A stretch of DNA of 64,000 bases from contig CM038468.1 of assembly GCA_021464415.1 (NCBI GenBank), positions 3,782,001 through 3,846,000 on the forward strand, written 5' to 3'. The notes under the pieces were generated by a model, which was not told the origin of the DNA, made no database searches, and saw only the letters and a program-made list of their open reading frames with translations. The position numbers and the translations under genes were made by a program. Source of the DNA: Lonicera japonica. Taxonomy: Eukaryota > Streptophyta > Magnoliopsida > Dipsacales > Caprifoliaceae. Below are positions 34,179-45,928 of this stretch, one piece after another (within the stretch, counting starts at the first letter, position 1; each line of letters begins with the position of its first letter).

Positions 34179-34555
34179 CCGGTGGTGGAGCTAGGATTTT
34201 AAACCTAGTTGGGCTTGACTAAAAAAAATTACAATAAATAATAATACAACAAAATAATACTCTGAAGAAAAAAATGCTGAGTGAGGGAGAGTTACGAGCA
34301 TAAACTCTATTTTTTTTTCTTCTCTTTTGTTTTTCTTTGTGGAATTCTTGTGCAAAATAATGCTCTTGTTATTTTGTTGGCATTTACTAAAAATAATTAC
34401 AATTTTATCTCTAAGGTTTTAAGACCTTATAAATCCAACCTCAAACTTAAAAATTTTACACAAAAGTTCATGTATTACTATACTTATAAAAAAATAAAGT
34501 CCAAATCTAGGTGAGGACTTAAGGCTCCATTTGGCCTACTTTGCCTCCTCCCATC
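34179..34555. repeat. hAT-type MITE, degraded copy
   Basis: GGTGGTGGAGCTAGGATTTTAA and the following ~330 bp closely parallel the complete copy at 34900-35321 (shared AAACTCTATTTTTTT, CTTTACTAAAA-TAATTAC, CAAATCTAGGTG). The right end is eroded (TTTGCCTCCTCCC). Confidence 0.7.
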
Positions 34556-34899
34556 TCAGACACCTTGGGAACCCTCAAGGGACCCTCAAATAATATATAT
34601 ATATAGATAAATATATTAATGATAACTAGTGACACATGGTAAATTGTAAATACATACATAATATGTATCATGTATAGGAGATAGAAATATCATGGTATAT
34701 GTATTATCTGAAATGAATATTGAGTTATTTTCTATAATGAAATAAAAAACATGTTAACGTGTTAAACATATAGTTGTATAAAAGATGCATGTTTAGGATA
34801 TTAGCAAATCTTCCTCGGAAGGAAATATGTATGATACTTATATTTGGATTAATGATTAATTGAATTGGTTTTTAATTGGCATGTCAAAAGTACTATTAC

Positions 34900-35321
34900 C
34901 AGTGGTGGAGCCAAGATTTTAACCTAGTGGGGCTTGACTAAAAAAAATAAAAATTACAACAAATAATAACACGACAACATAAAACTCTGAAGAGAAAATG
35001 GCTGAATTTGTTAGTCAACCATCCCTATCGTGTGAGGTTAAAAAGAGAGTGCGAATTCAAGCAAGAAATCTAATACGAGAGAATGAGAGAGAGTTATGAG
35101 TATAAACTCTATTTTTTTCTTTTCTTTTATTTTTCTTTGTAGAATTCTTGTGCTATTTTGTTGGCCTTTACTAAAACTAATTACAATTTTATCTCTAAGG
35201 TTTTAAGACCATACAAATCCAGCTTCAAACTTTAAAATTTTACACAAAAATCCATGTATTACTCATAAAAAAAAGGTTCAAATCTAGGTGGGGGCTTAAC
35301 CCCACTTTGCCTCCACGCCTG
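34900..35321. mobile_element. hAT-type MITE
   Basis: 422 bp. Left end CAGTGGTGGAGCCAAG; right end CTTTGCCTCCACGCCTG, whose reverse complement is CAGGCGTGGAGGCAAAG. The flanks ACTATTAC (34892-34899) and ATTATTAC (35322-35329) differ at one base, consistent with an 8-bp hAT target duplication. It has no coding capacity. Confidence 0.8.
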
Positions 35322-35329
35322 ATTATTAC

Positions 35330-37096
35330 TACCTTTGTTACTTTTGTTTAGACACGTCACCAAGTTATATTAATTATATTTAAAATAAGTTAGTGACTCA
35401 TTTAGATTCTAATAACATGTTAGTATGAGATCAATGAGGATGCAATCTAAAGTGGATTTTTAAGATTTTTAATCTTACATCCACCGTTTTATACAAAAGA
35501 TCTATTGGCTCAACATCATTTGTTATACTATAACCTTTAATTTTTGTTAGGTTGCAAACATGTTTAATTTTAATGAGAGGCTAAAAAGTAAAACAGTGGT
35601 CTAACTAGTGAGATATTATATATCTTTAATTTATTTTCTTATTTTCTTACCAGATGCCTGAATAATTTTGATTCATAGATAACCCCATGTAGGCTGAAAC
35701 CCTCCTATTCGATTCGCAACATTTTGTTATGACTTTTAATTGATTTTGAATCAGGCTGTGTACGTGGGAACAAGATTTAAAGCTCGAAATTAAATTCGAG
35801 ATGAGCTTGAGTATTAATTAACTGTGGGAACAAGATTTTAAGCTTGAAATTGAATTCGAGACGGGCTTGACTATTAATTAACTCAAGCCAACCAACTTAA
35901 AATATGTAAAAATGTATTTTTAAGCTCGGAGGTACTAAAATACAACAAATGATAGTCAAAACTAAACAAGAGCAAAGACTTACAAAGTACACCAAAAAAA
36001 ATAATTTAAAAAAACATAAAATAGTTTTTAAAGTCACAAATACCTAGAATGTATTCAAAATTCTCAAACCAACCTACTCGAATATTAATCATCTACATTT
36101 ATACGGGTTGGCCCAAAGCCCGTGATAAATAAATATGAGGTGAATTTAAAACATAAAAAGGTATATCAAAAGAACGACACAATTTTTGTACTAAGCACTA
36201 GTTTGGTCTTACTATGTATGCACTAAATGAATGAATAGGCATATTAGTACTACATATGCGCTGACTCCACTACAAATGCATTAAATAAGTGAGATGGAGT
36301 GTCAAAAGTAAAAATTTGTGTCATTAATTACACTCATATCTACTGTTATATATATAAAGGTGGAAGGCAATTCATTGGCTTTGAAGTTGTGTTAGGATTT
36401 TAATCTTCCAATTTTGAGGCTTGAACTCTTACACTTGTAAGAGTTATATACAGCCCTTAACGAATGTGCCATTTACTACTTTTTAAATTTTTGTTCCTTT
36501 ATATTACTCACACATTAAGTGTATGTGAAAATCTAGATCTACCAACGAATCGGATCAGGGTGAATCCATTTAAATGATTAAGCTTAGTAGAATTAAAATA
36601 ATAATAATAAAAATAGATTCAAGTAAAGTTATAAATTTTATTTTGCATTCTCAAATAAATTGCATAGTAATAGAAGCATGTGCATTGAATTTGTATGTAG
36701 GAGGTCTAATGAGTATGGGCCCACCTAATGATATTCCCTCCGCAAATTTATTCATATCTTGCTAAAAGAGAGGAGACATATTCATATTATACATAAGCTT
36801 AATAAAATGGGCCTCCCTTCCATTCAGTTGGGCCTTAAGCGTATATGCTTAAGTTGCCTTAACTTTATGGGTCGGCTCTGCAAATCACACACTTAATTAT
36901 CGGACTTGTGTTAAGGAACTTAGCTTAACTTATAATAACTTATTCTATGGATCAATATTTTATTTTAAATTCTTTAATTATTGTGTGTCTGGCAAGATAA
37001 ATTTGCACCACTTTACACTATACTTACCTTTCCATTATAAATGTTCTAACAACAATTCACATACTCGTGGCCTTTCTAATGTAAACTATTTGCATG
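35330..37096. other. AT-rich intergenic DNA
   Basis: No gene recognised on either strand, up to the assembly gap. Confidence 0.45.
35763..35882. repeat. 60-bp tandem duplication
   Basis: Two adjacent 60-bp copies beginning GTGGGAACAAGATTT and ending GTATTAATTAACT or CTATTAATTAACT, about 90% alike. Confidence 0.9.
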
Positions 37097-37196
37097 NNNN
37101 NNNNNNNNNNNNNNNNNNNNNNNNNNNNNNNNNNNNNNNNNNNNNNNNNNNNNNNNNNNNNNNNNNNNNNNNNNNNNNNNNNNNNNNNNNNNNNNN
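37097..37196. other. Assembly gap
   Basis: Exactly 100 N, the usual placeholder for a gap of unknown size. Distances across it are not reliable. Confidence 1.
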
Positions 37197-37988
37197 TTTT
37201 GTTTTTCCCCACCTACAAATACTGTAGTTTTATCATCTTCAACTCGAAAAATTCACATTCCATTTTTTTAAATGATATAGTTTTAGCTTGGTTTTAACAC
37301 TTTCAATTAACATTTTAAGGCTCTTAACTTTATTATGCCAATGAGTTATTATTGTACAGCTACAAACATAACAAAATCATTCTTTATTTCTTTATAAAGC
37401 AACAAACTTCACATTCCTCCATTTTTATTTCAGGAAATTATTTTCATGCAACAATTTGTATCTTCTCCATGGAATCCATAGCATGAATTCAATTCAACTC
37501 CTTGAAACATATGAATTAGAAGATGAAGTCGACAATTTGCTATTCCGACTCCTTAACCTCAGATCGTTTCACGGTTTGATGATAGCTTATCTTGATTAAG
37601 ATCAAGAACAAAATTAGAGTATAAACTCCCCCACTCAATTGTCATAAATACAAGTCTTTATAGCTCTAAAGAGTGCATAAGCTTTCTCTCTTTTTTTGTG
37701 TTTGAAATGGTTCAAAGCTACACTTAAATAGGCCAAAACAGGGAACCAGTGGACTGATGGCCATCAATGGACTTATCCTACCGTCAGTCGACGGCTTTTC
37801 CAGTACTTCGTTCAGATTTTCATGAATTTGCGTGCTGCGGCAACCACATCCATCCGTAAGTTTGACCCATACTTTATCAGTAAAATTCAAGCCTTTGCCA
37901 TAATTAAAGAATTTAAGTTAGTTTTGCATATTTTTTTAGGTTATTGGCCTTTATTTGAATGAAAAATAGTGAATGGAGGTAGCTCCTT
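37197..37988. other. Non-coding interval
   Basis: Nothing recognised. CCGTCAGTCGACGG at 37,782-37,795 is a small near-palindrome. Confidence 0.4.
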
Positions 37989-38751
37989 TGTAACATCCAT
38001 AATTGCCGCACTCCGAAATCGCTTGTACTTGCGGTACAGTTGAATATAATCTCAGCCACATGTGGACGTGAAGGGGTGTTTTAGAGAAATCATGTTTCCT
38101 TTATAGCTTTATAAGTTATTTAGTTTGGTTTTGAGCAATTTTTTCCCTCGACCCAAAAAAAAAGGGAGGTCTAAAGTCTTTTCCTTTGGAAATATTACAA
38201 ATCCTATGAGTAAAATGGAACTAACAATATCTTCCAAGTAGAAAGTAAAGGCCAATGACCCTTAAGCTAAAGCTTAACTTTTTGCTCGGAACTCCGAATG
38301 AGGCGTTCTTTATGTCCACGAAAATGTATTTCAAAGCTCTAAAACTTTCTAAAAGAAAGTTTTCCCAAATTTTGGATAGATTTTTCCCAAAAATTCACCG
38401 AAGACAGCGCTCTGCCAAAGCACTACCGAATGACCAGAATTTTGCAATGGGCCTACTTTGTGCCCTGTTTTGACCCACGAAGAGTGTGAATTGAACTTCG
38501 GCCAAAACACGAAAGTCGTAGAATAGTAAAAATACTAGACATCTACGTGAATGAAATCTCATTCCGATAAATAGAGAAGAAATTATGATATCTCAAAGAT
38601 AGCTAAAAATAACAAATCGCGAAAGACCAAAACTTCTTATTTAACAACCAAAATGAATTCGAACCACCCGAATCACCTAACGATCACTCGCATAAGTATA
38701 AATAAGCTAATATAATTCAATTTAATACAAATTAAAGTACGGGGTATTACA
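37989..38751 (-). repeat. Chromovirus-type LTR fragment
   Basis: The right edge, read on the minus strand, begins TGTAATACCCCGTACTTTAA, the usual start of Del/Tekay-type LTRs. The left edge begins TGTAACATCC on the plus strand. The two facing starts suggest two truncated LTR pieces joined head to head, or one LTR with a chance match. No coding region is attached. Confidence 0.45.
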
Positions 38752-39225
38752 TTTCAGCTTCTTTATGTCTTTTGTAATGCTTTTCAATAAGTGAGTTGGG
38801 GTTGGAAATATTGCAATTTAGTCAATTATGGTAAAAGCATCCACACATTGCGTGGGTTACACCCTAGTACTTTATATTAAAGAGGAAATAGATGCAATTA
38901 GTGCCATATTTAACCATTTTCAATTACTTTACCTAATAATGTCATTAATTGTATTTTATCTTTTTATTACTCACCCTTATTAACGATTTCCTTTATCTTA
39001 GTGCTTCCTAAAGCCACATCCAATGGCTTTTTCTAAAAATTCCTTTCTATCTAACTTGTCATTATATATTTACGAAATTTTCATATCTATTTCGTAGTAT
39101 AATTTTGTTGATAGAAAAGTCTTAAAGCAATAATCTACAATGGTGTTTTTTATATCTCACTCTCTTATCATAGGTGGCACCTTATTTTAAAAAATATAAG
39201 TAATTTGATTGGTTAAAGAGTTCCA
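38752..39225. other. Non-coding interval
   Basis: AT-rich with no gene recognised. It leads into the Tat pol fragment. Confidence 0.4.
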
Positions 39226-39860
39226 TGGTCCATTGATTCATTTCCACGAAGGATATAATTTTTTATGCAAAGTTCTACATGCCACGGAGCTAAATTATCC
39301 AAGGCTAGAAAAATTGGCCTATGCCCTCCTTATCACCTCCAGGAAGATGAGGTCTTACTTCCAGACCCGCGCTGTTGAAGTGCTCACCGACCAGCCCTTA
39401 CAAAGAATTCTCACAAGCCAGAGCAGTTAGGAAGGTTAGCTATCTGGGATGTAGAGTTCGGACAGTTCGTAATCAATTAAAAGCCTCAAAATTCGATCAA
39501 AGGACAGGCCTTGGCAGACTTTATAGCAGAGTTTATGTATATTAAAGAATTGATCCTTGAGCCACTAGAACTGCTATCGCCCGTGGACTCGAGTACCTCG
39601 AGCCCCACCTTTCTGAACTTGCGACCAGAAGTCCCTATATGGATACTCCATGCAGATGGAGCATCAAACTTACAAGGATCTGGTGTTGGTATAGTGTTGA
39701 TCACTCCTAAGGCGAACACCCTAGAGATAGCTCTCAAATTCCTCTTCAAGGCCTCCAACAATGAGGCTGAATATGAAGCCATCATTTTAGGACTGAGAAT
39801 AGCTGGTGATCTGGGGACAAAACAAATGATGGTCTACAATGACTTTGCAGTCGTGATAGG
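39226..39860 (+). pseudogene. Tat-lineage RNase H fragment from another copy
   Basis: The first part (LNYPRLEKLAYALLI to LTDQPLQRIL) is the end of the first RNase H of a Tat pol. After a frameshift, QALADFIAEF leads to WILHADGASNLQGSGVGIVL and NNEAEYEAIILGLR, the second RNase H that characterises Tat. The fragment stops at about 39,860, where gag-type sequence begins, so it belongs to a different, truncated copy than the element to its right. Confidence 0.8.
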
Positions 39861-39864
39861 CTAA

Positions 39865-40805
39865 ATACTTGGTCATTAGCAAGGCAAGCTGAAACCAAGA
39901 AGTCTGCATCGCAATACAAAAAGACTTCTACTTCAGCCATCAATCAAGTCACCTCTTATGGGTCTTTTGGTAGGGGTTACTCCAACAATCCCTATGATCA
40001 AAGTTCTGCGAAGAATGTTGGGAATTATTCTGCACCTGGGTATCGTAACAATAACAACAATCCTAGAGCATTTAACCAAAATCGATCATGAGAAATATAC
40101 TTTTCACAATTGTTGGGACCTCTGGGGAAGGTATTCGAACAGTTGAAAGAAGCCGAGATAATATATCCCATGAACCCGAGACTGTTACCACAACAAATAC
40201 CACCCCATTGGAATATGAATGAACATTGTGAGTACCATCAAGGGTTCGGTCACACTACTGACATTTGCATGGCCCTACAACATGCTATTCAAAACCTAAT
40301 TGATAGCAAAAGAATACCTGATCCATCAACACCAAATGTCGCAAGAAATCCTCTCCCCAATCACCGAATAAATGCCATTGAGGAAGATTTGGATTTGCCA
40401 GATCCTGTATCTTTGATTAAACTTGTCATGCATGTGGGAAACGTTGAAGTGTTAAAGTTTGGCTATGCAAAGCCTTCACCTGCTATTATCAAATATGATC
40501 TCGAAAAAACCCAGAAAGTTGTCGAAGAAACCGAAGATGAAACATTATTGGGATTATGCGTTGACAAAACTTCTACCCTGCAATCACAGGAAATAGTTAA
40601 TCCGAAAGTCATGGGGTGGATGGAACGAATGCAATTTATACTCGGACTTGGGCTCGAAAAACAAAACCAAGAAATTGCTTACTTTCCTCAATTCAAAGAT
40701 AACCCGAGACGACAAGGACTTGGGTATAACCGTGAAAAAGTGATAAGGAAGGGTATGTACCAAAGAAAATACCCATCACAAGTAAACATGATCGTTTGCG
40801 ACTAG
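39865..40805 (+). pseudogene. Tat gag, C-terminal part
   Basis: An asparagine-rich stretch (YGSFGRGYSNNPYDQSS) ends at a stop, then an open frame continues: EQLKEAEIIYPMNPR and CEYHQGFGHTTDICMALQHA. The C-x2-H-x5-H-x4-C pattern matches the modified zinc finger of Tat gags. The frame ends with NMIVCD at a stop. The gag N-terminus is missing. Confidence 0.75.
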
Positions 40806-41660
40806 AACAAACTCTCTCAAGTTGAAAAGAAGGCGCCTACAACCTCTATTGAACCACCCGAATAAACAATTGATCCGATAGCAACATGGGTTCAACAGTT
40901 GACTCGCTCTGAAAGAGTATACCAACCACCAAGTAACAAGTAACCAACTGTTACTAGTCCTTCCAAAGAACCGACAAAATACCCGAAAGAAGGGTGTGTT
41001 ATGAAACAATTGAAGAAAACACAAGCCCAAATCTCAATATGGGGACTCTTAGTTACATCCAAGCCACACCGCGTGGCATTGATGAAAATGTTAGATTAAT
41101 CAGTTGTTCTTTTTGAAGCTACCCCAAGTGAATTAACAGCAATGATCGCTTCAATGGGGGTACAAAAACAGATGCTCGGGTTCTCTAACGAAGACCTATC
41201 ACCACTTGGCCGGGATCATAACCAAGCCTTACATATCACTGTCGTGGCCTGTGGAATGTCTATACCATATGTTCTTGTGGATAATGGTTCTACAATTAAT
41301 GTATGCCCATTGAAGACTGCGGTCTGTTCGGGTATTGATTTGACCATGCTAGAGGAATCCCTGGTCACGGTTCGAGCATATGATAATACCAAGCGAGGAG
41401 TATTAGGTTCCATTATGATCAATATGAAAATGGGACCGACTACATTTACGACCGAATTTCAAGTCATCGATATTCCATCAAGTTTTAATTTGTTATTGGG
41501 ATGGGTTTGGTTGCATGAAGTTGGTGCGCTCCTTTCTTCCCTTCACCAAAAGATAAAAATCCCTTTTAACGGAGATATCATCATCATTAAGGGAGATCCC
41601 GAAAGAACAATAGTGCCCAAAGACTCGCCTGTGTTGGGAATTGGTAGCCAAGATGTCTAA
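40806..41660 (+). pseudogene. Tat protease region
   Basis: After several stops the frame has QISIWGLLVTSKPHR, typical just before Tat protease. Next comes the retropepsin active-site region VLVDNGSTINVCPLKT (D-N-G where most proteases have D-T/S-G, a variant common in plant Tat elements) and the flap-distal FNLLLGW. It ends at a stop at 41658-41660. Confidence 0.78.
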
Positions 41661-42044
41661 CTCGGGGAATTTTCGTATGAACCGAAAGTACAAGCTTTCA
41701 CCACCAAAAATGTGAAATATCTACCTCCTAATGACATGTCGGCAATAAACACGCGAGTGATACAAATGATGAGGAAGATGAAATTCTTACCAGAAATTGG
41801 TCTGGGAAAATATCAAGCTGGGATTGCACAAATGATTGAGCCATACTAACAACCGAGTCTTCTTGCTGGGTTAGGGTATATGGGAGATGACATCCGAGTA
41901 AAAAGCACCATATTCACTGATAACTCGTTAAATGGATGGTTTGTAAAAGGGGGTGAAAACTTCCCTTATTGTGGGTTTCAAGAGCCTTGGGTTAATAAAG
42001 AAGGAAAAAGGTAACCGGGGTTAGAAATCTTCTTCGAAGAAGAT
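41661..42044 (+). pseudogene. Tat linker with G-patch-like segment
   Basis: Read through stops, this stretch contains MMRKMKFLPEIGLGKYQAGI, a fair match to a G-patch (glycine-rich RNA-binding) motif. YMGDD and GWFVKGGENFPYCGFQEPW follow. It connects protease and reverse transcriptase. Confidence 0.5.
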
Positions 42045-43733
42045 TTGTATATAAGCGAGGGATTTACTCACACCTTCTCATCTCAGTTGAAGATCACCCA
42101 ACCACTTGTCGAGCCGTTAGAAGAAGAAGACATGTTGGAAAACATGTTCGAGGTAATGGCACTTGAAGAAGATTACCTCAGGGACCCTGTACACCTCATA
42201 CGACCCATCAAAGAAAAGAAGAGGCCCAAGAAGAAAGAAAATAATATTGATAGAGATGTACAAGAGTTAAAATGTATGTTATCTGTACAAAATGATATTT
42301 CTATCAATAAAATTGTCAATGTTTTTCCTTACTTTGATTCTTATGATGTGGAAGTAATGAATGAGAATTTAAGAAATGAACAAAGAATACAACCCATTGA
42401 AGGGGACACTGTCATAATAAACTTGGGTACCGGTGATGATAAAAAAGAAATAAAAATTGGGGCTGAATTAAATAATGATGAAAACACGGATTTAGAAAAT
42501 TTGTTGAAAGAATTCATCAATGTTTTTGCTTGGTCATATGCTGACATGCCAGGTTTGGATACCAACATTGTGATGCATGAAGTACACACAAAACCCGAAT
42601 GTAAACCCGTCAAGCAAAAATTGAGAAAATTAATACCCAAGTGGTCCCTAAAAGTAAAGGAAAAAGTGACGAAACAATTAGATGTCAGGTTCATAAGGGT
42701 CGTTGAATACCCTACTTGGTTGGCCAACATAGTTCCTGTACCTAAACCTAACGAAAAAGTAAGAGTTTGTGTTGATTATTGCAATCTGAACTCCGTCTAT
42801 CCAAAAGATGATTTTTTGCTGCCAAGTATCGATCTCATTGTCGACAACACTGCAAATCATGCCTTAAAATCATTTGTCGATGGATTTGTCGGGTATAATC
42901 AGATCAAAATGTACCATGATCATTAAGAAAAGGCAGCCTTCATCACATCGTGGGGAACCTACAGCTACACCGTCATGCTGTTTGGGTTGAAAAATGCTAG
43001 GGCTACATATCAACGAGCGGCAACTACTTTATTCCACGATATGATCCATAAAGAAATAGAAGTATAAGTCGATGATATGATCATCAAATCCTTAGATCGT
43101 GAAAACCACGTCCCAACCCTTCGCACCTTCTTTGAAAGGCTGATACGATTTCCAATGCGCCTGAATCCTCAAAAATGTGTATTTGGTGTCACTAAAGGCA
43201 AGATGCTGGGGTATATAGTCAGTAAAAAGGGAATTGAAGTTGACCCGGCAAAGATAAAATCCATTCAAGAAATGCCAGTTCCTAAAACTGAGAAGGAAAT
43301 TCGGGGTTTTTTTGGGAGATTGCAGTTCATAAGCAGATTCATTTCGCAACTGATTCAAATATAAGAGCCAATTTTCAAACTGCTTCAAAAGAACTCTGAT
43401 GGACAATGGAACGAGCAATGCCAGGAAGCATTTGATAAGATCAAACAATACTTATCTAACCCGCCAGTCCTAGCACCTCCCCAAGTGGGTATTCCGTTGA
43501 TATTATATATGTCTGTCAACGACTTTTCAATAAGGGCAATGTTAGCACAACATTTGCTGAAAACAAGAACTGAGCAGGCAATATATTATCTAAGCAAAAA
43601 GCTTTCTTCTGGAGAACGGAATTACACGGCTTTAGAAAAATCATGTGCTTCATTGGTTTGGGCCACCCAAACGTTACGGCATTACATGTTGGTTTTTTCC
43701 GTAATCTTAATCTCTCGTATGGATCCCTTGTGA
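42045..43733 (+). pseudogene. Tat reverse transcriptase and RNase H
   Basis: Reverse-transcriptase motifs in order: FAWSYADMPGLD, RVCVDYCNLN, KSFVDGFVGYNQI (to 42,926, then a stop), AAFITSWGTYSYTVMLFGLK, the catalytic VDDM preceded by a stop in place of the tyrosine (about 43,065), and FGVTKGKMLGY. Then RNase H motifs RAMLAQHLL, AIYYLSKKLSSGERNYTALEK. Stops at 42,925, 43,065, 43,362 and 43,731 show it is dead. Confidence 0.88.
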
Positions 43734-44165
43734 TACTTGTTTGAGAAACCGGTATTGACCAATATAATGGCTAAATGGGTGTTTTTGCTCTCAGAATTCG
43801 ATATCTCGTACATAACCCAAAAGGCCGTTAAAGGGCAAGTCATAGCAGATCACCTAGCTAGAAACCCTATCATCGATACCGAGTTAGAAGAATTTGAATT
43901 TCCCGATGAGGGTATCATTGAGATCACGAAAAATGACGAATGGAGAATGTACTTTGATGGTGCTTGCAATCGAAATGGAAATGGAATCGGGATCCTATTA
44001 ATTTCTCCAGATAAGACCCATGCCCCTATGTCTTTTCGCTTGGAGTTTCCTTGTACTAACAACATCACGAAATACAAAGCTTGCATCGTCGGGTTAAAAA
44101 TTGCTCTACAAAAAGGGGTTCGCAAAATTCAGGTGTTTGGTGACTCCGCCCTCATTATTCATTAG
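43734..44165 (+). pseudogene. Tat second RNase H domain
   Basis: WRMYFDGACNRNGNGIGILL and GLKIALQKG-FGDSALI form an RNase H fold of the extra kind found in the Tat group. The first acidic residue (FDGA) and a later D (FGDS) are present, while the middle NNEAEYEA motif is altered to NNITKYKA, losing the usual glutamate. It ends at a stop. Confidence 0.8.
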
Positions 44166-44318
44166 ATTCTGAAAAGTGAAAGATCAAAGAGGAAAAACTC
44201 GTACCATTTTTAGCCTAATTCGAAGAAACTTTCGAGAAATTTGATTGTATTGAATTCTTCTATATCCCAAGAACGCAGAACAATTTTGCTGATGCATTGG
44301 CTACCCTGGCTTCGATGA

Positions 44319-45395
44319 TTGAAATTTCGGAGGAGAAAGAAGAAATTTAGATCCAAATTCAGAAGCGGGCGAATCCAGTATTTTGTCTATCACTGGATGT
44401 TGAAAGTGGAAATAGGGTTGAACCAAGTGTTTGGTATTATGATATCTGGCAATTATTTAAACACAATGAATACCCACCAAATATGGATAAAGCCACTCGA
44501 GTCGCGAGTCATTATTTGTGCAGGAAAATTATACCGAAGAAATGACGACGGTATACATCTTCAGTGCCTCGATGAGGAAAAGTCTCGAGCAGTGATAGAG
44601 CGAATCCATAGTGGAGAATGTGGCCAACACATGAGTGGTCATACACTAGCACGAAAGATAGTTCGGCAAGGATATTATTGGCTAACAATACAAAAAGATT
44701 ACTTTGAATACATTAAAGGTTGTCATCAATGCCAAATATATGCCAAAGCATAGAAGCTACCACCAAAAGAATTGTATCCTATGACATCTCATTGGCCATT
44801 TTCCATCTGGGGTATCGACTTAATTAGCCAGATCTCACCAAAAGGTAGCAATGAGCACGAATACATCTTAGTTGCTATCGGTTACTTCACCAAATGGGTT
44901 GAAGACGAATCTTACAAAGATTTAAATGCCAAGAAGGTAGCTCGGTTCATCCGACACAACATCATATACCTCTATGGGGTACCACATGAGATCATATCCG
45001 ATAATGGGACACATTTTGAAGGTGAAGCTAATGAGCTTATGGAGGAATACAGAATCAAACGCCATAAATCCTCCCCGTACCGTCCACAAACTAATGGGGC
45101 TGTTGAGCCTGCTAACAAGAATTTAAAGAACATTATTAGCAAAATGGTGAAATCCGGTAGATATTGGACTGAAAAACTCCCTTACGCACTCTGGGAGTAT
45201 TGTACCACTGAAAGAGTTTCTACAGGATCAACTCCTTTCTCCCTCATATATGGAATGGAAGTTGTCTTACTAGTAGAAATGAAAATACCCTCTTTACGGA
45301 TTATCTTGGAAAATCAAGTCACTGAAAGTGATTGGATAATGGCCCGATACGAGAAATTGGCAATAATCGACGAAAAGCGAGTAAAAGCTTTATAG
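44319..45395 (+). pseudogene. Tat integrase
   Basis: The zinc-binding part has IHSGECGQHMSGHTLARK and CHQCQIYAK (H-H-C-C). The core has aspartate in IWGIDLI, aspartate in IISDNGTHF and glutamate in NGAVEPANK, so the D,D-35-E triad is intact. A stop at 44,752 separates the two parts. A frameshift lies upstream of 44,319. Confidence 0.85.
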
Positions 45396-45654
45396 CAGCA
45401 TCAAGGATACCAAAAGCATGTCGCAAAAGCTTTTAATAAGAAAATTTGAGTTAGAGGCATTATGGTTAGAGATTTGGTACTTAAAGAAATTCGAGAGCCG
45501 GCTCGAGACCAGCGAGAAAAATTCTCGCCAAAATGGACGGGCCCTTATATTGTCACTAAGATACTATCCAGGGGTGTTGTTCTTATTACCGATATTGATG
45601 GCCAAGAATTGAACTCACCAGTCAACCTCGATTGATTGAAGAAGTATTATCAGT
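45396..45654 (+). pseudogene. Tat integrase C-terminus
   Basis: Frame changes are needed, but GDLVLKEIREP-like and KFSPKWTGPYIVTKI sequence, the usual GPY-type C-terminus, is visible and ends near LKKYYQ at about 45,654. There is no chromodomain. Confidence 0.7.
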
Positions 45655-45928
45655 AAAGTTATATACATGAACTACGAAGACTTGAACCCAAAAAAAAAAA
45701 ATTTCGGGGAAACATAGGCAACCTGAGATAAAATTTCAGACCCGGTCTATTCCTTATAATCACATCCATTCGTTTCAAGACTGAAAGAGATTTTCCATAC
45801 AAGATAAAACAGCCTACAATAAAACGACTTATATATCATTTCCTACATCATTTTCCTATACTCTATCTAAACCCAAAATGCTTTCAAAAGAAAAGCCATC
45901 TGCAAAACCTATCCATCCCCGAAAATCG
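45655..45928. other. Spacer between pol and antisense gene
   Basis: Contains an A-rich run (45,689-45,702) and no open frame. Converging 3' ends of pol and the DUF7745-like gene are expected here. Confidence 0.5.

Noticed and set aside
36985..37297. Open frames crossing the run of N
   Set aside because: They exist only because unknown bases were translated as X.
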